Below, in pieces: positions 30,947-34,005 of a DNA stretch of 34,005 bases. Numbering within the stretch: position 1 is the stretch's first letter; each line of letters begins with the position of its first letter. The notes beneath the pieces were generated by a model. It saw only the letters and a program-made list of their open reading frames with translations, was not told the DNA's origin and ran no database searches. Source of the DNA: JBBRTJ01 sp038244535 (lineage in GTDB: Bacteria > Actinomycetota > Acidimicrobiia > Acidimicrobiales > Ilumatobacteraceae); contig JBBRTJ010000028.1 in assembly GCA_038244535.1 (NCBI GenBank), positions 1 to 34,005 on the forward strand, in the 5' to 3' direction. The translations under genes were made by a program, and so were the position numbers.

Positions 30947-31912
30947 TCAGCGCCGCACCGCCTGCAGGCGTTCGATGATCGCCTCGGCCTCGCGCACCAT
31001 CGTCTCGACGATCTGGCCGGCGGGGATGAGCGTGGAGATGGCGCCGACGCCTTGGCCACAGGGCATGAACTCGCGCTTGACGTCGACCAGGGTGTGGTCG
31101 TCGGCGCCGAGGTGGTTAACGCCGTGCTGCATCGACGAGATGGCCTGGCGAGGGAAGGGCTGCAGCTCGTCGGGGTGCTCCTCGAAGTGCTGGGTCCACT
31201 CGGTGCGCACCACCCGGCAGGTCTTGCCGGTGTAGGCGCGACTGACCACGGTGCCGTCCTCGGCCAGGCCGAGCAGCGTCTCTTTGTACCCGGGCACGGC
31301 GCGTGCCTCGGGGGTGGCGATGAAGCGGGTGCCGATCCACACCCCGTCGGCGCCGAGGCCCAGTGCGGCGACCAGGCCTCGACCGTCGAACAGGCCACCC
31401 GCGGCGACCACTGGCACACGACTCCCGACGGCGTCGACGACCTGGGGAACGAGGGCCATCGTGGCGACGGTGCCGGTGTGCCCGCCCGCCTCGGTGCCCT
31501 GGGCCACCACGAAGTCGCAGCCGCTCTCGACGGCACTGACGGCGTGGCGGACCTTGCCGGCCATGCTCCCCACGAGCACACCCGCCGCATGCAGCCTGTC
31601 GATGGCGTCACGGGGCACCCCGAGGCCGGCCACGAAGGCCTTGGCGCCTCCGTCGATGACCGCCTGGACACCGGCGTCGACCTGGCCGGCGAGGGCGGTC
31701 AGCAGGTCGACGCCGAACGGCTTGCTGGTACCGGCGCGGGTGGCGGCCATCTCCTCGATCAGTTGCTCGTTGCTCATCGTCGATGCGCCCAGCGTGCCGA
31801 AGCCACCGGCTTGGCTCACCGCGGCGGCCAACCGGCTGTAGGAGACACCGCCCATCCCGGCCAGCATCACGGGGTGCTCGATCTCGAGCAGGTCGGTCAG
31901 GCGAGTGCGCAT
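30947..31912 (-). CDS. Nitronate monooxygenase (2-nitropropane dioxygenase) family protein
   Basis: A 321-residue FMN-dependent TIM-barrel enzyme. N-terminal PVMLAGMGGVSYSRLAAAVSQAGGFGTLGAS and the FMN/catalytic motif AQGTEAGGHTG are diagnostic, followed by VVAAGGLFDGRG and GADGVWIGTRF (phosphate-binding). Such enzymes oxidise nitronates or, in some members, act as enoyl reductases or quinone reductases. A TAGCAT box 6 nt before ATG 31912 suggests a leaderless mRNA. It is followed by the MFS gene. Confidence 0.88.
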   Translation of the reverse strand: MRTRLTDLLEIEHPVMLAGMGGVSYSRLAAAVSQAGGFGTLGASTMSNEQLIEEMAATRAGTSKPFGVDLLTALAGQVDAGVQAVIDGGAKAFVAGLGVPRDAIDRLHAAGVLVGSMAGKVRHAVSAVESGCDFVVAQGTEAGGHTGTVATMALVPQVVDAVGSRVPVVAAGGLFDGRGLVAALGLGADGVWIGTRFIATPEARAVPGYKETLLGLAEDGTVVSRAYTGKTCRVVRTEWTQHFEEHPDELQPFPRQAISSMQHGVNHLGADDHTLVDVKREFMPCGQGVGAISTLIPAGQIVETMVREAEAIIERLQAVRR

Positions 31913-31938
31913 CTGGCGATGCTAGGCATCGAGCCTGT

Positions 31939-31991
31939 GCAACGAGGGTCGCCACGCCCTCGGGGGGAGCGGGCGTGGCGACCCTCGTTGC
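31939..31991. terminator. Long perfect inverted repeat (21-bp arms, 11-nt loop)
   Basis: Arms 31939-31959 and 31971-31991 are exact reverse complements. It lies between the end of the GGR-family gene (minus, ends 32139) and the promoter of the NMO-like gene, so it most likely ends the former transcript. No T-run. A second, imperfect repeat (CTTCACCCGACG near 31998; CGTCGGGGTGAAG near 32068) lies between. Confidence 0.6.
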
Positions 31992-32138
31992 CGTGCCACT
32001 TCACCCGACGCGACCCGTGGCTCCGTGACAGCGGTAACGGTACGAGGGCGAGGTTTCGTGGATGTGTCGTCGGGGTGAAGGGCGCGAGGCACCTGTTGGT
32101 CGGCGTGTGAACGCCCTGCTGCGGGCGCAGGCGCTGCC

Positions 32139-33359
32139 TCAGACGTCGCCGCGAAACGCTCCGGGACGGGCCAGGAACTGGCGGTGCCACCTGGCCGGGG
32201 TCAGCGCGATTGCGCGCGGTTCGTCCTCGAACAGCCACCGCCCGAAGTTGCGCCGCGTCCACCCGGTCAGCCCGGCAACGCGCACCGCACCGCGGGCCCC
32301 ACGCTCGGAGTGCAGCACGCGACCGAGCGCGACGGACATGCGGTGGTCGGCGACCAGCTCGTGGCGCACGGCATCGACGTAGTCGCGCTGAGCGCGACCA
32401 GGGTCGCGCGGCCCCGCACCGGCGATCGCCCGGGCGGCCAGCACCCCGGTGAGGAGTGCCTGGCCGATGCCCTCGCCGGTGAGGGCATCGGCGGCCGCGG
32501 CGGCATCGCCCACGAACAGGGCGCGCCCGAGGCCGAGCGGGGCCTGGTCGATGCGAGCCGGGATGGGCCACGCCTTGTGTGGGCTCTCGGGGCGGGCGTC
32601 GGGGCCGAGCGCGGCCCGGAGGTGAGGGCGGTCGGCGAGGTCGGCCCAGGTGGCCTTCATGTCTTGGACGCGACGCTCGCCGTCTCGCAGAACGCCGAAG
32701 CCGAGGTTCACCCGGCCGCCCGGCAGCGGGAAGCTCCACGCGTAGCCCGGCAGGAGGTCGGGTTCGAACCAGACGCAGAGCCGGTGGGCGGCAGGGCCGC
32801 TGACCCCCTGCCAGTACTGGCGGAACGCGTGCCACTCGCCGAGGTAGCCCGCGGTGGCCAGGCCGAGGGCCTTGCGCAGCGGTGACCACATGCCGTCGGC
32901 GCCGATGACGAAGCTCGCCTCGATGGGGCCAAGCCCGTCCACGTCGACCACCACCTGGTCGCCGTCATGGTGAGCACCGACGAGCCCGTGCCCGTCGAGG
33001 ACCTTGACGCCGTGGGACCGGGCGAGGTCGACGAGGGCTGCGTCCAGCTCGGCTCGGGGAGCGACCGCGGCATACGTGCCCACGCCCACCGGCATGGGGA
33101 AGCGCACGGTGCGCCCTGATGGCGAGCGCACCCAGGCGGCGTCGACCTCCATCCAGTTCGGGATGCTGACGGGTTCGAGCCCGAGGTCTTCGAGCAGGCG
33201 CAACGCTCCGGTGGTGAGGCCGTCACCGCAGCACTTGTCGCGCGGGAACCTCGCCTTGTCGATCACCATGACCTCGCGTCCCGCCCTGGCCAGCGTGATC
33301 GCGGCGGCACAACCGGCCGGGCCAGCGCCCACGATCAGCGTGTCGGTCGTCGTCATCAT
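32139..33359 (-). CDS. Geranylgeranyl reductase family FAD-dependent oxidoreductase
   Basis: A 406-residue flavoprotein. The FAD motif VGAGPAGCAAA is at about 10-20; the GGR hallmark FPRDKCCGDGL (PxxKxCGxG) follows at about 38-48; the second FAD motif is GDAAAAADALTGEGIGQAL, binding ribityl/pyrophosphate. Members reduce double bonds of isoprenoid chains on menaquinone or lipids, or act as monooxygenase-like enzymes. No membrane segment, so peripheral or cytosolic. Two adjacent ATG codons (33359, 33356) are equally possible starts; no Shine-Dalgarno is seen. Monocistronic. Confidence 0.88.
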   Translation of the reverse strand: MMTTTDTLIVGAGPAGCAAAITLARAGREVMVIDKARFPRDKCCGDGLTTGALRLLEDLGLEPVSIPNWMEVDAAWVRSPSGRTVRFPMPVGVGTYAAVAPRAELDAALVDLARSHGVKVLDGHGLVGAHHDGDQVVVDVDGLGPIEASFVIGADGMWSPLRKALGLATAGYLGEWHAFRQYWQGVSGPAAHRLCVWFEPDLLPGYAWSFPLPGGRVNLGFGVLRDGERRVQDMKATWADLADRPHLRAALGPDARPESPHKAWPIPARIDQAPLGLGRALFVGDAAAAADALTGEGIGQALLTGVLAARAIAGAGPRDPGRAQRDYVDAVRHELVADHRMSVALGRVLHSERGARGAVRVAGLTGWTRRNFGRWLFEDEPRAIALTPARWHRQFLARPGAFRGDV

Positions 33360-33446
33360 CGGCCCCCGAGGCTACGAGCCCCAGCCGCCCCTACCAGCGC
33401 CGCAGCCGGTCCTGCCCTGCCGTTACCCGGCCCGCCGCTTCCCGGC

Positions 33447-33500
33447 CTTCTGTGGCATCTCCTTCTCGCCCTCCTTTCTGGGAACCAGGTGACGCAGATG
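33447..33500. repeat. Intergenic repeat, copy B
   Basis: Begins CTTCTG, contains CTCCTTCTC and the small inverted repeat CTGGGAACCAG, and ends CGCAGATG; similar to 26235-26282 at both ends and different in the middle. Confidence 0.4.
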
Positions 33501-33517
33501 GGTCGCAGCGAGGCTCG

Positions 33518-33783
33518 TCAGGCGGCGCGGCGCATGGCAAGGACCTCGGCCAGGCGGGCCGCCACTCGGGCCGGCTGGCGAGTGACCATGAGCCAGGTGA
33601 AGCGCAGGACGGGCCAGCCCTGCGCGGCCAGTTCTGCGTCACGAGCCCGATCGGCTTCGAACGAGCCGCGGGTGCCGTGGACGTCCCACCCGTCAACCTC
33701 GACGATGACCTTGGACGCCGGGAACGCAAAGTCCACCTCGTGGCGCCCGATGACGAGGTGGAAGGTTGGTGCCGGTAGCCCGT
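33518..33783 (-). pseudogene. DUF559 (PD-(D/E)XK-like) C-terminal fragment
   Basis: About 88 codons match the C-terminal DUF559 domain: VDFAFPASKVIVEVDGWDVHG, then FEADRARDAELAAQGWPVLRFTW. The Asp/Glu pattern (VDF...EVDG) is that of Vsr-like endonuclease folds. Full proteins of this kind are about 280-320 residues with an N-terminal AbiEi-like region; here that part is missing and no proper start codon or ribosome site precedes the fragment. The stretch 33784-33935 upstream shows only a GC-rich hairpin. Probably a decayed gene. Confidence 0.65.
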
Positions 33784-33935
33784 GGATCGAACTACATGGC
33801 GCAGATGCCCCGGGCCGACGGGGCCGGGGCACAGGTGGGGGTTGTGCACCGACGGACGGTGTCGGCCATGATGAGCGGCCGTCAGCGCCGGCCCCGGCGC
33901 GTGCTGCAGGCCCGCTCAAGGAGACTCGAACGCCC

Positions 33936-34005
33936 ATGACCCGCTTGTGTGAAGGTCGCATCGCCATCGTCACCGGAGCAGGTCGCGGCATCGGCCGCGA
34001 GCACG
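33936..34005 (+). CDS. Short-chain dehydrogenase/reductase, N-terminus only (cut by window end)
   Basis: Begins MTRLCEGRIAIVTGAGRGIG, with the Rossmann TGxxxGIG motif of classical SDR enzymes. AAGGAGA lies about 12 nt upstream of the ATG. The rest lies beyond the window, so no function can be given. Confidence 0.75.
   Translation, partial: MTRLCEGRIAIVTGAGRGIGREH

Noticed and set aside
29442..31235. Very long plus-strand open frame (597 codons)
   Set aside because: Antisense of the DHA2-like transporter; composition is Gly/Glu/Arg-rich with no recognisable domain.
1..34005. CRISPR array, tRNA/rRNA genes, insertion sequence, prophage or integrase
   Set aside because: No regularly spaced repeats, clover-leaf-like sequences, transposase motifs or phage genes were found by reading.

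Overview
This is a high-GC chromosomal window of an actinobacterium. The high GC, the many GTG starts, the probable leaderless promoters, the acyl-CoA-dehydrogenase/crotonase content, and the WYL and cyclase regulators suggest Acidimicrobiia or a relative. That placement is inference; no rRNA, tRNA, origin, phage, IS or CRISPR array is visible.

Layout. 1-1805 (-): a winged-helix/NB-ARC ATPase regulator running off the left edge, with a perfect 45-nt inverted repeat inside its coding sequence. 2001-4882: a Drr-type ABC exporter pair divergent from a WYL regulator, with a perfect 15-bp operator between them. 4954-6204 (-): an acyl-CoA dehydrogenase whose C-terminal tail has a decayed copy at 2001-2051. 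6302-7137: an HTH/nucleotidyltransferase toxin-antitoxin pair. 7263-11792: the most unusual block, an UnbV-like FG-GAP protein (-), an AhpD-like peroxidase gene interrupted by an in-frame TGA exactly at the redox-active cysteine of CxxCxxxH (a predicted selenoprotein, +), and an UnbU/RnfD-like membrane protein (-). 11845-14348: an SDR, then a two-domain multicopper oxidase and a cupredoxin. 14455-15758: a small unrecognised protein overlapping a PPK2-like kinase. 15726-17468: a GNAT enzyme flanked by a remnant and a 5'-truncated copy of an adenylate cyclase gene. 17492-20237: an AhpD/CMD protein behind a CstR/CsoR-like operator, an APH-family kinase, a winged-helix regulator and ThrH. 20239-22774: a VOC protein, an ECHDC3-like crotonase and a second acyl-CoA dehydrogenase. 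22847-25902: a secreted lipoprotein and a serine hydrolase. 25912-33359 (all -): DUF6457, MFS, M20 peptidase, a second MFS, a nitronate-monooxygenase-like enzyme and a GGR-family flavoprotein. The right edge has a DUF559 fragment and the start of an SDR.

How it fits together. The window is rich in redox proteins: two AhpD-like proteins (one probably Sec-containing), an RnfD-like membrane protein, a copper oxidase/cupredoxin pair and flavoproteins. It also shows three partial gene-end duplications (acyl-CoA dehydrogenase 3' end, cyclase 3' end, thrH 5' end), which points to local recombination. Many genes have a TAnnnT-like -10 box only 6-8 nt before the start codon, so leaderless mRNAs are probably common here.
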